This document shows, piece after piece, positions 5,147 through 5,184 of a DNA stretch of 5,184 nucleotides. The notes below the pieces were generated by a model. That model was not told where the DNA came from and ran no database searches. It saw only the letters and a program-made list of their open reading frames with translations. The first letter of the stretch is position 1; each line of letters begins with the position of its first letter. The stretch lies in the NCBI GenBank assembly GCA_021160985.1, contig JAGHBN010000047.1, positions 1 to 5,184 on the forward strand. Reading direction: 5' to 3'. Made by a program: the position numbers and the translations under genes. Source of the DNA: Thermococcus sp. Lineage in GTDB: Archaea > Methanobacteriota_B > Thermococci > Thermococcales > Thermococcaceae.

Positions 5147-5184
5147 TTACATAGCCGGCTGGTACCCGCGCGGGTATTTCCAGC
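5147..5184 (-). CDS. Possible 3' end of another minus-strand gene
   Basis: In one minus-strand frame the last bases read WKYPRGYQPAM followed by TAA at 5149-5147. The codons are GC-ending like other genes here, and the change from GC-rich to AT-rich DNA falls at this stop. Eleven codons are too few to identify a protein or exclude chance, and the two other minus-strand frames are also open here. The same bases form a palindrome that could instead be part of an RNA. Confidence 0.3.
   Translation of the reverse strand, partial: WKYPRGYQPAM
5158..5184. repeat. GC-rich inverted repeat cut by the window edge
   Basis: TACCCGCGCGGGTA (5163-5176) is a perfect 14-base palindrome, flanked by GCTGG (5158-5162) and CCAGC (5180-5184). 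As RNA it folds into two five-pair stems separated by a three-base TTT bulge, with a GCGC loop. The outer arm may continue beyond the window. Confidence 0.5.

Noticed and set aside
5050..5150. A replication origin or integration site in the AT-rich block.
   Set aside because: No repeated origin-recognition-box sequences, no cdc6/orc gene, no integrase and no tRNA end in the window.
4861..5184. A tRNA or C/D-box guide RNA in the intergenic region.
   Set aside because: No T-arm consensus, no acceptor stem with the expected T at position 8, and no properly ordered RTGATGA and CTGA boxes on either strand.

Overview
The window looks like chromosomal DNA from a hyperthermophilic archaeon of the Thermococcales, most likely a GC-moderate Thermococcus. 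The evidence is archaeal promoters (a purine/A-rich BRE followed by a TATA box about 25 bases before the start), GGTG/GGGG-type Shine-Dalgarno sites, T-run terminators without hairpins, closely packed genes, and proteins rich in Glu, Lys and Val of types common in that order. No species can be named from the sequence alone.

Layout. (1) Positions 1-944, plus strand: the last codons of one gene and then a complete membrane permease of the basic-membrane-protein/nucleoside ABC importer type, overlapping by one base as in an operon. (2) Positions 950-991: T-runs on both strands separate this operon from a convergent gene. (3) Positions 998-1990, minus strand: a ZnuA/TroA-like metal-binding ABC substrate-binding protein with a signal peptide and a C-terminal membrane anchor. 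It lacks two of the usual four metal ligands, and no ATPase or permease partner is visible. (4) Positions 2000-2079: a compact divergent promoter region. (5) Positions 2080-3882, plus strand: a secreted 600-residue putative zinc metallopeptidase (HELGH motif, DUF4932-like) with an extra C-terminal domain of about 190 residues. (6) Positions 3861-4850, minus strand: a two-gene operon of a purine-type phosphoribosyltransferase with a winged-helix-like C-terminal tail, followed by a small charged protein of unknown function that starts at TTG and overlaps the metallopeptidase gene tail to tail by 22 bases. (7) Positions 4851-5184: mostly non-coding. It holds the phosphoribosyltransferase promoter, a possible stem-loop with an ACA at its foot, an AT-rich stretch, and at the edge a palindrome that may be the tail of another minus-strand gene.

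Together the genes suggest a cell-envelope and uptake neighbourhood: nucleoside or sugar import, a divergent metal-binding lipoprotein-like receptor, a secreted metalloprotein, and purine-base salvage inside the cell. The link between nucleoside import and the phosphoribosyltransferase is inferred from theme only, because they are in separate transcription units. No mobile element, CRISPR array, tRNA or rRNA was seen. The most interesting items are the receptor with missing ligands, the metallopeptidase fused to a surface-protein-like domain, the phosphoribosyltransferase tail, and the structured intergenic segment.
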